DNA of 64,000 nt. It comes from Hymenobacter translucens (GTDB lineage Bacteria; Bacteroidota; Bacteroidia; Cytophagales; Hymenobacteraceae). The stretch spans positions 310,001 through 374,000 of the forward strand of contig NZ_JAJERB010000005.1 in assembly GCF_020685205.1 (NCBI RefSeq). Reading direction: 5' to 3'. Positions 1 through 9,027 of this stretch are shown here, in pieces. The notes beneath the pieces were generated by a model, which was not told where the DNA came from, searched no databases, and worked only from the letters and a program-made list of their open reading frames with translations. Position 1 is the stretch's first letter, and each line of letters opens with the position of its first letter. Made by a program: the position numbers and the translations under genes.

Positions 1-2
1 CT

Positions 3-350
3 ACGCCGGAAGACGCCCAGCTGAAATGGACCGCCGAGGCCCAGGAGCCGGGTGTGTACCTCGTGGAGGGAAAATTTCCGGCCAACAAGAAATACAGCTT
101 CGCCGTGAACGTGGTGGCCGGCAACCGGGCTGACCTGCTGCTGCTCCAGGGCATCGAAATAGGCAAAAAGCTGCCGGTAACTGCAGCCGCGGCGGAAGAG
201 CCGGCTGGGCTGTTCTCGTCGTGGAAAACCCTGCTGGCTTTGGCCGGCGCCTTTGCCTTGGGCGTGGGCCTGACTGCCTTTTTTCTGCGCCGCCGGGCCG
301 GCAGCGCATCCTCTACCTCAACCTCCCCCCGCTATGAAAACCCGGCTTAA
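3..350 (+). CDS. C-terminal part of a membrane-anchored protein (5' end outside window)
   Basis: The reading frame is open from the left edge of the window and stops at 348-350, so only the last 115 or so residues are visible. They read as a soluble beta-rich segment followed by one hydrophobic helix (about WKTLLALAGAFALGVGLTAF) and a basic RRR tail. This fits a periplasmic domain anchored by a C-terminal transmembrane helix. The gene overlaps the following RND adaptor by 17 bp and is probably in the same efflux operon. I do not recognise the family from this fragment. A role in metal efflux is inferred only from position. Confidence 0.6.
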   Translation, partial: TPEDAQLKWTAEAQEPGVYLVEGKFPANKKYSFAVNVVAGNRADLLLLQGIEIGKKLPVTAAAAEEPAGLFSSWKTLLALAGAFALGVGLTAFFLRRRAGSASSTSTSPRYENPA

Positions 351-1476
351 CCTTTGGCTGGCCGCGGCTGCCGTCGGACTGACACTGACTGTGCTGCTGC
401 CCCCGCCCGCCAACCTGCTGGCCCACGGCGGCGAAGACCACGGCCACGAAGCCAAGCCCGGCGCCGGTACGGCTCAGACCGACGCGGTGGTGTTGCCCAA
501 GGAAAGCCAGTACCTGTTTCAGGTGCGCACAGCCCTGGCCGCCTACTCTGACACCTACAGTCGCCTCACGCTCTACGGCACTGTCACGGCCGGAGCAGGC
601 GGCGAAGGCCGGGTGGTGGTGCCCCAGACCGGGCGCGTCGTAAGCTTAAGCGCCCGGGTCGGCCAGCCGGTGCGGGCCGGGCAGACGCTGGCCGTGGTAG
701 AGCAGACCCTCGACGCCACTCAGGAAATCGGTCTGCGCACCGAGCGGGCCAACGCCCAGGCCGAACTGCGGGCCGCGCAACAGGACTACGCCCGCCTCCA
801 GACCATTGCCGACATTGCCGCCCGCAAGGACGTGGTAGCGGCCGAGCTGCGGCTCCGTCAGGCCCGGCAGAACGCTGCCATTCTCAACGGCCAGGCCAGT
901 CAGCGCCGGGTTACCATCACCTCCCCCATCAGCGGCACCGTGGACGTGTTCAACCTGGCCGTGGGCCAGCAGGTAAATCAGGGCGACGAGCTGCTACGGG
1001 TACTCAACCCGGGCAAGCTGCGGGTGGAAGCCCAGGTGTTTGCCCAGGACCTGGCGAAAGTGACGCCCGGAGCCCAGTTCCGGGTGGAGGGCCTGCAAGG
1101 GCAGGCCGGCAGCAGCCCGGCCAGACTAGTCGTGTTCAGCAACGCGGTAAACCCGGTCAACCAGGCCCGGCAGCTCGTGCTGGAGCTGGATGCCGCCGAC
1201 TCCCCGTTCCGCGCCGGCCAGGCCGTGAACGTGCAGGTGCTGGGCCAGCGCGGCACCGAAAAGCAGCTGGTAGTGCCCACTGCCGCCCTGACTGACCTGA
1301 ACGGCAAGCCCGTCGTGTTTGTGCACACCACGCCCGAGGAGTTTAAGATCCGCTACGTGCAGCCTGGTCCGGCAAATGGCGAGCAAACCGTGCTGCTTGG
1401 CGGGCAGGTCAATGAAAACGACCGGGTTGTGGTAACCGGCACCTACCAGCTCAAGTCGATCTACCTCAATCAGTAA
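334..1476 (+). CDS. RND efflux periplasmic adaptor (CusB/CzcB-like membrane fusion protein)
   Basis: 380 aa. A signal peptide (about 1-30) is followed by a His/Asp/Glu-rich stretch HGGEDHGHE (31-39), which resembles the metal-binding N-termini of heavy-metal adaptors. A first lipoyl half (about 93-123), an alpha-helical hairpin rich in Ala, Glu, Arg and Gln (about 125-190), a second lipoyl half starting TSPISGTVDVF (about 195-226) and a beta-barrel C-terminus follow in the usual HlyD-family order. Such proteins bridge an inner-membrane RND pump and an outer-membrane channel. The start at 334 overlaps the preceding gene by 17 bp. The pump gene follows after a 313-bp repeat-filled gap. The metal specificity is inferred from the His motif and the partner pump; no TolC-type gene is visible. 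Confidence 0.85.
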   Translation: MKTRLNLWLAAAAVGLTLTVLLPPPANLLAHGGEDHGHEAKPGAGTAQTDAVVLPKESQYLFQVRTALAAYSDTYSRLTLYGTVTAGAGGEGRVVVPQTGRVVSLSARVGQPVRAGQTLAVVEQTLDATQEIGLRTERANAQAELRAAQQDYARLQTIADIAARKDVVAAELRLRQARQNAAILNGQASQRRVTITSPISGTVDVFNLAVGQQVNQGDELLRVLNPGKLRVEAQVFAQDLAKVTPGAQFRVEGLQGQAGSSPARLVVFSNAVNPVNQARQLVLELDAADSPFRAGQAVNVQVLGQRGTEKQLVVPTAALTDLNGKPVVFVHTTPEEFKIRYVQPGPANGEQTVLLGGQVNENDRVVVTGTYQLKSIYLNQ

Positions 1477-1789
1477 TGCAGAAGCCAGTTCCCCTCCTCA
1501 GATGAGGAGGGGTGCCCGAAGGGCGGGGTGGTTGACGGGCGTTGTTAAGCCAGAACAACAAACCAGAAAGTCATCCTGAGCTTGCGAAGGACCTTATCAG
1601 GTTTGAACGACTTGCATCTGGACAACCAGCGAAGCAACGACTCGTGCGGCGGTGCTAAGGTCCTTCCTTCGTCAGAATGACAGACGATTGAAGTTGCCAA
1701 TCCAACATCAGCAACGATTAACCACCCCGGCCTGCGGCTACCCCTCCTCGCAATAAGGAGGGGATCTGGCTTTAAATCTTCCCAAACCC
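1477..1789. repeat. Nested palindromic repeat, family R1 (copy 1), filling the adaptor-pump gap
   Basis: No gene is seen here. A small hairpin CCCCTCCTC/GAGGAGGGG (from 1491) leads into GCCCGAAGGGCGGGGTGGTT. That arm is matched in inverted orientation at about 1719-1748 (AACCACCCCGGCCTGCGG) and followed by another CCTCCT/AGGAGG hairpin ending near 1763. Inside is a second palindrome: GTCATCCTGAGC...GAAGGACCTTA (about 1570-1596) against CTAAGGTCCTTCCTTCGTC...GAATGAC (about 1655-1682). Related copies occur at 14391-14525 and 38221-38431, with hairpin-only remnants near 23609 and 52793. No transposase is present, so mobility in trans is only a guess. Confidence 0.7.
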
Positions 1790-4700
1790 ATGCTCGATTC
1801 CATCATCCGCTTTGCGCTGCAGAACCGCCTGCTGATGCTGGCTTTTGCAGCGGCGCTGCTCCTGGCGGGCTCCTTCACAGCCCGGCAGCTGCCGGTGGAC
1901 GTACTGCCCGACCTGGACCGCCCCCGGGTAACTGTATTTCTGGAATCCGCCGGCATGGCCCCCGAGGAAGTAGAGGCCCTGGTGACGCTGCCGGTGGAAA
2001 CCTCGCTCAATGGCGCTACCGGCGTTTCGGCGGTACGGTCTAACTCGGCCATCGGCTTGGGCATGGTGTTCGTGGAGTTCGAGTACGGCACCGACATTTT
2101 CACGGCCCGGCAGATCGTGGCCGAAAAGCTGCAGACCGTGGGGGAGCAGCTGCCCCCCGGCGTGACGCCCGTGCTAGGCCCGATTTCGTCGGTGATGGGC
2201 CAGATTATGCTCGTGGGCCTGTCAGTTGAGAAGTCAGGAGCCGGAAGCCAGAAGCTGGGAGTTGGAAGTCAGGAGTCAGGAGCCGGCGGACCAGCAGCCG
2301 AAAACCAAAAACCAAAAACCTCCCTGGCCGACCTGCGCACCCTGGCTGACTACACCGTGCGGCAGCGGCTGCTGAGCTTGCCCGGCGTGGCCCAGGTGAT
2401 TCCCATCGGCGGGGAAAGCCGGCAGTACCAGGTGTTGCTCGACATGCCCCGCCTCAACGCGGTGGGCGTCACCATCACCCAGGTAGAGGAGGCCCTGCGC
2501 CGCTCCAACCTCAACACCACCGGCAACTTCTTCGACCGCAACGGCTCGGAGGTGCTGATCCGCAACCTCGGCCGGCTTCGCTCGGTGCAGGACATCGAAC
2601 GCATCATCGTGGGCTACCGCGACGGGTCGCCGATTACCGTAGCCCAGGTGGCGACGGTAGCCTTCGGGGCCCGCTTCAAGCGGGGCGACGGCAGCGTGAA
2701 CGGGCAGCCGGCCGTGATTCTGAGCATCGAGAAGCAGCCCGGCGCCCCTACCGTGGGCCTCACCGAAGCCGTGGAAAACGCCCTCACCGAGCTGCAGCCT
2801 TCCCTGCCCAAGGACGTGCGCATCAACACCCGCCTGTTCAAGCAGGCCGACTTCATTGAGTCGTCGATTACCAACGTAGAGGAAGCCCTGCGCGACGGGG
2901 CCATTCTGGTTGTCATCGTGCTGTTTGCCTTTCTGCTGAACGTGCGCACCACGTTTATTTCCCTGGTCGCCATTCCGTTGTCCCTGCTCGTGACGGCGCT
3001 GGTGTTCCGCTTTGCCGGCATCAGCATCAACACCATGACCCTGGGCGGCCTGGCCATTGCCATCGGCGAACTGGTCGACGATGCCATCGTGGACGTGGAA
3101 AACGTGTTCCGCCGCCTGCGCGAAAACCAGCAGCTACCCGTGCCCAAGCCGGCTTTGCAGGTGATTTACGCGGCCTCGTCGGAGGTGCGCAACTCCATCG
3201 TGTACGCCACCATCATCGTGGTGCTGGTGTTCCTGCCCTTGTTTGCGCTGGAAGGCATGGAAGGTCGGATTTTCGCGCCCCTGGGCATTGCTTACATCAC
3301 CAGCATCGTGGCGTCGCTGTTCGTGTCACTCACCATCACGCCGGTGCTGTGCTACTACCTGCTGCCCCGCTCCAAGCAGATCCGGCAGGCCGAGCAGGAA
3401 GGCGGGCTGGTGCGCTGGCTTAAGCGCAAGGACACCCGCCTGCTCGGCTGGGGGCTGAACCATCCGAAAGCCGTGCTGGGTACGGCCGGGCTGCTGTTCG
3501 CGCTGGCGGTGGCGGCGGTGCCCTTCTTCGGAACCGAGTTTCTGCCGCCCTTCAACGAAGGCTCGCTCACGGTGAACTTCTCGGCCCCGGCGGGCACCTC
3601 CCTCACCGAGTCGAACAAGCTGGGCACGCTGGGCGAAGAGCAGATGCTGAAGCTGCCGGAAGTGGCCTACACCGCCCGCCGCACCGGCCGGGCCGAGCTG
3701 GATGAGCACGCCGAGTCGGTCAACAACTCGGAAATCGAGGTGGCCTTCAAGACCGAGGAAGAGCTGAAAAAGGAAGGCCGGACGATGCGGAGCCGGGACG
3801 AAATCCTGGCCGACCTGCGCCAGCGCCTGAGCCTCGTGACGGGCGTGAACGTGAACATCGGCCAGCCTATTTCCCACCGCCTCGACCACCTGCTGTCGGG
3901 CGTGCGGGCCCAGGTCGCCATCAAGGTGTTCGGCAACGACCTGCAGGAGCTGCGCCGCTACGCGGGCGAGATTCGCACCGCCGCTGCTACCGTGCCCGGC
4001 GTGGTGGATTTGCAGGTGGAAAAGCAGGTGCAGATTCCCCAGCTGCTGGTGCGCCCCCGCGACGAGGCCCTGCGCGCCTACGGCCTCGACCGGGGCACCG
4101 TGGTGGAAACGCTGCAGACGCTGTTTCAGGGCGAGGTCGTGTCGCAGATGCTCAACGGGCAGCAGCGGTTCGACCTGGTGGTAAAGCTGCCCGAAAACCA
4201 GCGCAGCGACGTGGCCACCATTGCCCAGACCCGCATCGGGACGCCCGCCGGGGCGTTGATTCCGATCAGCCAGGTGGCCGACGTGAGCTACGAGCCGGGC
4301 CCCAACACCATCAACCACGAAAATGCCCAGCGCCGCATCACCATCTCCCTGAACGTGGCCGGGCGCGACCTGGGCTCCACCGTGCGGGAAGTGCAGGCGC
4401 GGGTGCGCAGCCAGGTGGAGCTGCCGTCCGGCTACTACCTCACCTACGGCGGGCAGTTTGAAAGCCAGCAGTCGGCGGCCCAGAAGATTTTCTGGCTTAG
4501 TTTGTTTTCCCTGGCCGGCATCTTCCTGGTGCTGTTCTCCCATTTCCGCTCGACCCTGCTGGTGGGGCAGATCATGCTCAACATCCCGCTGGCGTTGATC
4601 GGCTCGGTGCTGGCCGTGCTGCTCACGGGTGGCACGTTCAGCATTGCCTCCTTGGTGGGCTTCATCACGCTTACCGGCATTGCCTCCCGCAACGGCATTA

Positions 4701-5029
4701 TGATGATTTCGCACTACCTCCACCTAGTAGAGCACGAGGGCGAGGAGTTCAGCCGGGAAATGATAGTCCGGGGCTCTTTGGAGCGGCTGGTGCCGGTGCT
4801 GATGACGGCCCTGGTGGCGGCCCTGGCTTTGGTGCCCCTCACGCTGGCCAAGGACGCGCCGGGCAAGGAAATTCTCTATCCGGTGGCCACCGTTATTCTG
4901 GGCGGCCTGCTGTCGTCCACCTTCCTCGACATCATCGTAACGCCGGTGGCGTTCTGGTTGTTTGGCCGCAAGGCCCTCGCCCAGTACCAGCGCGGGCACC
5001 GCGAAGTGCGCCTGGAAGCCAAGTCTTAG
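1790..5029 (+). CDS. Heavy-metal-type RND efflux pump (CusA/CzcA-like)
   Basis: 1079 aa, the usual size for an HME-type RND permease, with an N-terminal helix followed by the porter motif LPVDVLPDLDRPRVTV. The TM4 region (about 420-445) carries acidic residues (IGELVDDAIVDVENV), as expected for proton relay in this family. The second half repeats the topology, with PFFGTEFLPPFNEGSLTVN after TM7. It exports metals or other cations across both membranes together with the adaptor encoded upstream. Residues about 146-177 are an odd low-complexity insert (rich in Gly, Ser, Gln and Lys) encoded by reiterated words like those in intergenic spacers elsewhere in the window. It lies between the conserved MLVGLS and DLRTLADYTVR segments. 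The family call is firm; the substrate is not. Confidence 0.9.
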   Translation: MLDSIIRFALQNRLLMLAFAAALLLAGSFTARQLPVDVLPDLDRPRVTVFLESAGMAPEEVEALVTLPVETSLNGATGVSAVRSNSAIGLGMVFVEFEYGTDIFTARQIVAEKLQTVGEQLPPGVTPVLGPISSVMGQIMLVGLSVEKSGAGSQKLGVGSQESGAGGPAAENQKPKTSLADLRTLADYTVRQRLLSLPGVAQVIPIGGESRQYQVLLDMPRLNAVGVTITQVEEALRRSNLNTTGNFFDRNGSEVLIRNLGRLRSVQDIERIIVGYRDGSPITVAQVATVAFGARFKRGDGSVNGQPAVILSIEKQPGAPTVGLTEAVENALTELQPSLPKDVRINTRLFKQADFIESSITNVEEALRDGAILVVIVLFAFLLNVRTTFISLVAIPLSLLVTALVFRFAGISINTMTLGGLAIAIGELVDDAIVDVENVFRRLRENQQLPVPKPALQVIYAASSEVRNSIVYATIIVVLVFLPLFALEGMEGRIFAPLGIAYITSIVASLFVSLTITPVLCYYLLPRSKQIRQAEQEGGLVRWLKRKDTRLLGWGLNHPKAVLGTAGLLFALAVAAVPFFGTEFLPPFNEGSLTVNFSAPAGTSLTESNKLGTLGEEQMLKLPEVAYTARRTGRAELDEHAESVNNSEIEVAFKTEEELKKEGRTMRSRDEILADLRQRLSLVTGVNVNIGQPISHRLDHLLSGVRAQVAIKVFGNDLQELRRYAGEIRTAAATVPGVVDLQVEKQVQIPQLLVRPRDEALRAYGLDRGTVVETLQTLFQGEVVSQMLNGQQRFDLVVKLPENQRSDVATIAQTRIGTPAGALIPISQVADVSYEPGPNTINHENAQRRITISLNVAGRDLGSTVREVQARVRSQVELPSGYYLTYGGQFESQQSAAQKIFWLSLFSLAGIFLVLFSHFRSTLLVGQIMLNIPLALIGSVLAVLLTGGTFSIASLVGFITLTGIASRNGIMMISHYLHLVEHEGEEFSREMIVRGSLERLVPVLMTALVAALALVPLTLAKDAPGKEILYPVATVILGGLLSSTFLDIIVTPVAFWLFGRKALAQYQRGHREVRLEAKS

Positions 5030-5142
5030 GGGCTTAGGGTGCTACTGCCCTCCTGATGTCAGGTTACAAAAAGGGTCCGCAACCGAAGTTGAGGGCCTTT
5101 TCTTTCGACTATTGAGCAAACTAAGACCTAAGTCCCTAAGCC
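5030..5142. terminator. Convergent intergenic region with inverted CTTAGG/CCTAAG words and a weak terminator-like stem
   Basis: The pump gene (+) and the DUF5916 gene (-) end here. TCTTAGGGGCTTAGGG just after the pump stop is matched by CCTAAGTCCCTAAGCCC near 5130-5150. Between them, AAAAAGGGTCC and GGGCCTTTTC flank a 14-nt loop, a possible weak bidirectional terminator at about 5070-5105. The function is inferred from position and symmetry only. Confidence 0.35.
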
Positions 5143-7692
5143 CTAAATCCTTTTTCCCCGCAGCGTCAGGTAGTCGAGGTAGTAAAGCAGCTTCACCGAC
5201 ACGGAGTTGTTGTGGGGCGTGTTGATGGTGTTGCTCAGGTTGTCGAAATACAGCGGGGTGGCCTCGTTGGCCTGCAGCAGGTTGGTGCCCGCATTCTTCC
5301 ACACGATGCTTACCTGGGAACCGGGCGCAAACCACCACGAGTACACCGCGTCGATGTTAAAGGCGTTGTAGGTGTTGTCGCGGTTGCGCTGGTAGCCTAC
5401 CATTTCCTCCCGGCCGTCGGGCTGCAGGCGGGCATAGTCGAGGTAATGCACGTTGCTGGTGTAGTGCCGGGCCCGGAACGTGAACGACATGCGGTTGGTG
5501 AACGTGTAGGCCACCGAAGCCACGTTGGAGAACGTGCCTACGTGGCGGCGGCCCAGGATAATCTGCCCTACGTAGGGCTGGTCGAGCACCTCCTTGCGGT
5601 CCATCCCCCCGTTCACGTAGCCGATCTGGTTCTGGTCGAGGCTGTAGTCGAGGCTGTAGCGGAAGGTGAGGTGGTCGTTGACGCGGTAGCGGGGATAGAA
5701 GCCGAACGAGTAGCGGGTGCGCCGGGGGCGGGCCAGGCGGGCGTCCTGCTCGTAGGTGCGGTTGCCGGCATTCATGCCCAGGGCAAACTGCTTGCGCGTG
5801 TCGGAGTTAAAGAAAACCATCAGGCCGGTGTAGCCGGGCACCCGCACGTAGTACTCGCCCAGCGTGGGCGTGCGGGGCTCGAAGAAGTCGTGGCTGGCCG
5901 CGTTCCGGTTAAAGTTGAACCCCACCTGCAGGAAGCTTCTGGTGAATACGGTGTTGGCTCCCAGAAAGTAGTCGAGGCGCTGGTAGCGGGTGGGCTGGTA
6001 GAGCAGGCTGTTGCTGATCTGGCTGAAGACGTGCAGGTTGTTGACCTTCCAGAACGCCTTGTACTTATGGTAGCCGAGGTCGAACGACTGGGTGATGTTG
6101 TTGTTGCCGAACAGAATGCCGAGGTCGTTGGGGTTGTAGGTGTCCGACTCGATGCCGTGGTTCAGGCCCCAGGTCCAGGTGCCGCTGATTTTGCCGAATC
6201 CCACCGCGTACTTAAACCCATCCTGGTCGCTCACCTGCGTCGTGTCGCCAAACACGGTGCCGCGGCGGCGGGAGTACACCAGGCTGCCGTCGAAGGCGTA
6301 GGTGTTTTTCTGGTCGTTGAAGCGAAACAGCCCGCCCGTCACGTTGGCGTCGTAGGTGCGGCCGGCCCGGGTCACGTTGGTGTTGATGAGCGACACGTAC
6401 GAGTTGTTTTTCAGCGACTGGTCCAGCACCGCAATGTTGTAGTTGGCCAGGGGCTGGGTCAGCACCTCCCGCTCCTGCCCGCTGTCGGTGTTGCGGATAG
6501 TGGCGTACACGTCGTTCGACACGGCATTGAACAGGCCGATGCCCAGGCCCTTGCTCGTGCGGCCCGATATCTTGGTGGCGTTCAGCAGGCGGGTTTCGGA
6601 GGGGTTGCGGATAACCTTCTCGTTGGTACCGGCCGAGACATTATAAAAGCCGATGGGCGTGGCGCCCACACGGCGGGAGTAGAACAGGTTGCCCTTGTTG
6701 AACAGCTCGGTGCCTTCGGTAAAGAACTGCCGGTTTTCGTTGAACTGCACCTCAAAGGGCGAGAGGTTCAGCACCTGGTTGTCGCTCTGCACTTGTCCGA
6801 AGTCGGGAACGAGGGTGGCATCGAGGGTAAAGCTTTCGTTGATGCCCCACTTCACGTCGGCCCCGCCGTTAAAGCTCGTCGTGGTGCGGCGGGTGCCCTC
6901 GGCGCTGAGCGGGTTGTGGTTGACGTAGCCCGACACGTAGGGCGTAAGCGAAAGGCGCAAAGGCGGCTTCACGTTCTGCACCCCGGTCAGCTCGCCCCAT
7001 TGGTTGACGAAGCCGTTGCGCTCGGGCTTGACCTCATTCCAGAAAAACGCCTGGTTTTCGCGCTTGCGCTGCCGCATAAACTGCAGACCCCACTGCTGCA
7101 CGTCGGCCGTGCCGAAGCGGATGGCGGAGTACGGAATGCGCATCTCGGCAATCCAGTCGGTGCCCCGGATGGTGGTGCGGGAGTCCCACACCGCGTTCCA
7201 GCTGAAGTCCTCGCCGGTAGCGGGCGAGTAGCGGGAATCGGCCTGCACGCCCCCGGCCGTCACCACGAAGCCGTAGCCGTTGATTTTGTCGTGGTAGGTG
7301 TCGAGGAAGATGGCGAAGAAGTCGGTATTGCCGAGGTTGTCGCGGCCCGTCAGCTCGTGCAGGATGGAGTCCGGGGAGATGTCGTGCATCACGGCCCCCA
7401 CGTAGAGGGCGGCATCGTCGTAGAGAATCCGCACTTCGGTAGGGTGCTTCTCGTGGATGCCGGGCCTGGGGCGCTGCTGGATAAAGTCGGTGGCAATGGC
7501 GGCCTGCTGCCACATGGGCTCGTCGAGCACCCCGTCCATCTTCACCGGCTCGGTGATGCGCAGGGCCCGGAGCTGCCGGCCAGCCGCCTCCGGTAATGGG
7601 GCCGCGGCCGGGGTCTGCGCCCGGGCGCCGGTCTGGACTGCCAGCAGCCCCAGCAAAACAAAAGCAATTCGCAGAATAGAGGTGCTGGTCAT
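5143..7692 (-). CDS. DUF5916 outer-membrane protein with N-terminal CBM9-like domain
   Basis: 849 aa with a signal peptide ending near ARA-Q (about 1-25). The region about 40-230 has the CBM9-like start (ITEPVKMDGVLDEPMWQQA, then YDDAALYVGAVMHD). The rest is a long series of alternating aromatic and polar strands with many Tyr, Phe, Asn and Arg residues, as in DUF5916 proteins predicted to form an outer-membrane beta-barrel. The family is common in Bacteroidota; its substrate and exact role are not known to me. It is transcribed alone, convergent with the RND pump, and has no link to the pectin genes apart from proximity. Confidence 0.8.
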   Translation of the reverse strand: MTSTSILRIAFVLLGLLAVQTGARAQTPAAAPLPEAAGRQLRALRITEPVKMDGVLDEPMWQQAAIATDFIQQRPRPGIHEKHPTEVRILYDDAALYVGAVMHDISPDSILHELTGRDNLGNTDFFAIFLDTYHDKINGYGFVVTAGGVQADSRYSPATGEDFSWNAVWDSRTTIRGTDWIAEMRIPYSAIRFGTADVQQWGLQFMRQRKRENQAFFWNEVKPERNGFVNQWGELTGVQNVKPPLRLSLTPYVSGYVNHNPLSAEGTRRTTTSFNGGADVKWGINESFTLDATLVPDFGQVQSDNQVLNLSPFEVQFNENRQFFTEGTELFNKGNLFYSRRVGATPIGFYNVSAGTNEKVIRNPSETRLLNATKISGRTSKGLGIGLFNAVSNDVYATIRNTDSGQEREVLTQPLANYNIAVLDQSLKNNSYVSLINTNVTRAGRTYDANVTGGLFRFNDQKNTYAFDGSLVYSRRRGTVFGDTTQVSDQDGFKYAVGFGKISGTWTWGLNHGIESDTYNPNDLGILFGNNNITQSFDLGYHKYKAFWKVNNLHVFSQISNSLLYQPTRYQRLDYFLGANTVFTRSFLQVGFNFNRNAASHDFFEPRTPTLGEYYVRVPGYTGLMVFFNSDTRKQFALGMNAGNRTYEQDARLARPRRTRYSFGFYPRYRVNDHLTFRYSLDYSLDQNQIGYVNGGMDRKEVLDQPYVGQIILGRRHVGTFSNVASVAYTFTNRMSFTFRARHYTSNVHYLDYARLQPDGREEMVGYQRNRDNTYNAFNIDAVYSWWFAPGSQVSIVWKNAGTNLLQANEATPLYFDNLSNTINTPHNNSVSVKLLYYLDYLTLRGKRI

Positions 7693-8193
7693 AAATCAGA
7701 TTTGAGAAATATGTAGCCGGGAAAAGAGGAAGCGAGAAATCCGAGATTCCCGGACAAAGCAGTGGCTGCAGCCGCAAAAAATGCGGCTCAGGCAATTCCG
7801 GAAAGAGGGGTTGGGTTAGATCCTGTTAGGCTGGGAGAACAGAGGCCAATAGCTGCTTTTCCTGCCTTTTTGAACGTCATTCCGAGTGTAGCCGAGGACC
7901 CGAAGGACAGCGAAGCTACTCTCGCGTGCAGTCGTTGGATTGATAGTCACAACGAAGCGGTAGAGATGCTTGCCTACGGCGACCTTCGGTTCGGCTTCGC
8001 GGACGAAAGATCAAGCATGGCCGCCTATTGAAAGGGGCCGTAACGCTGTCTGATTAAGCCCAACCAAAGCAGCGCGGCCGCCGGGGCGGTGTTTCACTCA
8101 CCACAGCCACCGCCTGGGCAGCCGCGTGCTTTCGTTGGGCTCAGCAGCAGCCGGCGGCCCCGGCTTGCAGACCGGGGGCACACGGTCAGCTGC
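7693..8193. repeat. 501-bp gap with an R2-type repeat (7875-8020) and a large hairpin (8057-8141)
   Basis: No credible gene. 7875-8020 is a degenerate copy of the R2 repeat: it starts CGTCATTCCGAG, contains CAACGAAGCGGTAGAGATGCTT, and ends near ATCAAGCATGGCC. 8057-8141 forms a long stem: AGCCCAAC, one mismatch, AAAGCA and CGCGGC pair with GCCGCG, TGCTTT and GTTGGGCT, with an inner GGCGGTG/CACCGCC pair. The hairpin lies about 50 nt past the stop of the DUF4097 operon on the minus strand but has no T-tract. Confidence 0.55.
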
Positions 8194-9027
8194 TTACTTT
8201 GCCTTGCGGATGTAGATGTTGCCGTTCATGGTCTTGATCATGAGCTCGGCCCCGCCCCCGTTCATCTTGCCGTAGGTCCAGTTGTCGGTGCTCACGCGGT
8301 AGGTGCCGTCCTTGGCCGTGCGCGTCACTTTCGGGGGGCTGCTGTCCACGGCCAGATCGAAGTCGCTGTAGATTTCGCCCCGGTCCGACTTCAGCTTCAG
8401 CGCCGCTTTGGCCTTGGCGGGCAAGGTCACGTCCACTTTGCCGTTCACGGTGGAGAAGGCCATCGGCGCCCCGGGGGTCACGTCGTTGAAATCGGCCACC
8501 AGTGACCCATTCACGGTGCTGAGCACCGCTGAGCCCGCCACATCCTTAAGGCGGATGCTGCCGTTCACGTTCGAGATTTCCAGCTCCCCGGCCACGTTCT
8601 CCACGGTAATTTCGCCGTTGTTGACCGTGCCCAGCTGCAGCGAAAACTGCCGGGGCACCTTAATGGTGAAGTCCACCGGATTCACGTGCGACTGGGTGCG
8701 GATGTAGACCTGATTGTCTTTTTCCTCGGCAGTCACGTCCAGGCCTTCCACCCGGGAGATGCGGCGCATGCCATTGGCGGCTTCGGCCGGCTCCCGGTCC
8801 CGGTCGCGGCTGCTGCTCTGGGCCGAGGCTTCAATCACCACCTCTTTGCCGCTGTAGCCCTGCACCCGGATCGAGCCGCGCACCAGCTTGAGGTGCAGCT
8901 TGCCGGGCTTGCCGGGGTAGCGAAGCACCACAACGATCTGCTCTTTGCTGGTCTGTTGGGCCGCCAGGGGCTGGGCGCCGGTCAGCAGCAGCAGGGCGAG
9001 CAGGAAACGAAATAGGTTCTGGTTCAT
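8194..9027 (-). CDS. DUF4097-family beta-repeat protein, second copy
   Basis: 277 aa with a signal peptide (about 1-23, ending AAQQ). The body is a ladder of short strands with the repeated word T/S-VNG: GTVNNGEITVENV, ISNVNGSIRLKDV, STVNGSLVADF, STVNGKVDVTL, KTMNGNIYI. This is the pattern of DUF4097 proteins, thought to form a right-handed beta structure outside the cytoplasm. The start codon overlaps the stop of the upstream gene by 4 bp (ATGA), which indicates translational coupling. It is the last gene of an operon headed by an ECF sigma factor, so a regulated envelope role is likely. The molecular function is unknown. Confidence 0.8.
   Translation of the reverse strand: MNQNLFRFLLALLLLTGAQPLAAQQTSKEQIVVVLRYPGKPGKLHLKLVRGSIRVQGYSGKEVVIEASAQSSSRDRDREPAEAANGMRRISRVEGLDVTAEEKDNQVYIRTQSHVNPVDFTIKVPRQFSLQLGTVNNGEITVENVAGELEISNVNGSIRLKDVAGSAVLSTVNGSLVADFNDVTPGAPMAFSTVNGKVDVTLPAKAKAALKLKSDRGEIYSDFDLAVDSSPPKVTRTAKDGTYRVSTDNWTYGKMNGGGAELMIKTMNGNIYIRKAK

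Noticed and set aside
5212..7596. A 794-aa plus-strand ORF opposite the DUF5916 gene
   Set aside because: It is a high-GC antisense shadow with Val/Gly/His/Ala-rich low-complexity sequence and no domain. The minus-strand gene has a signal peptide and family motifs.
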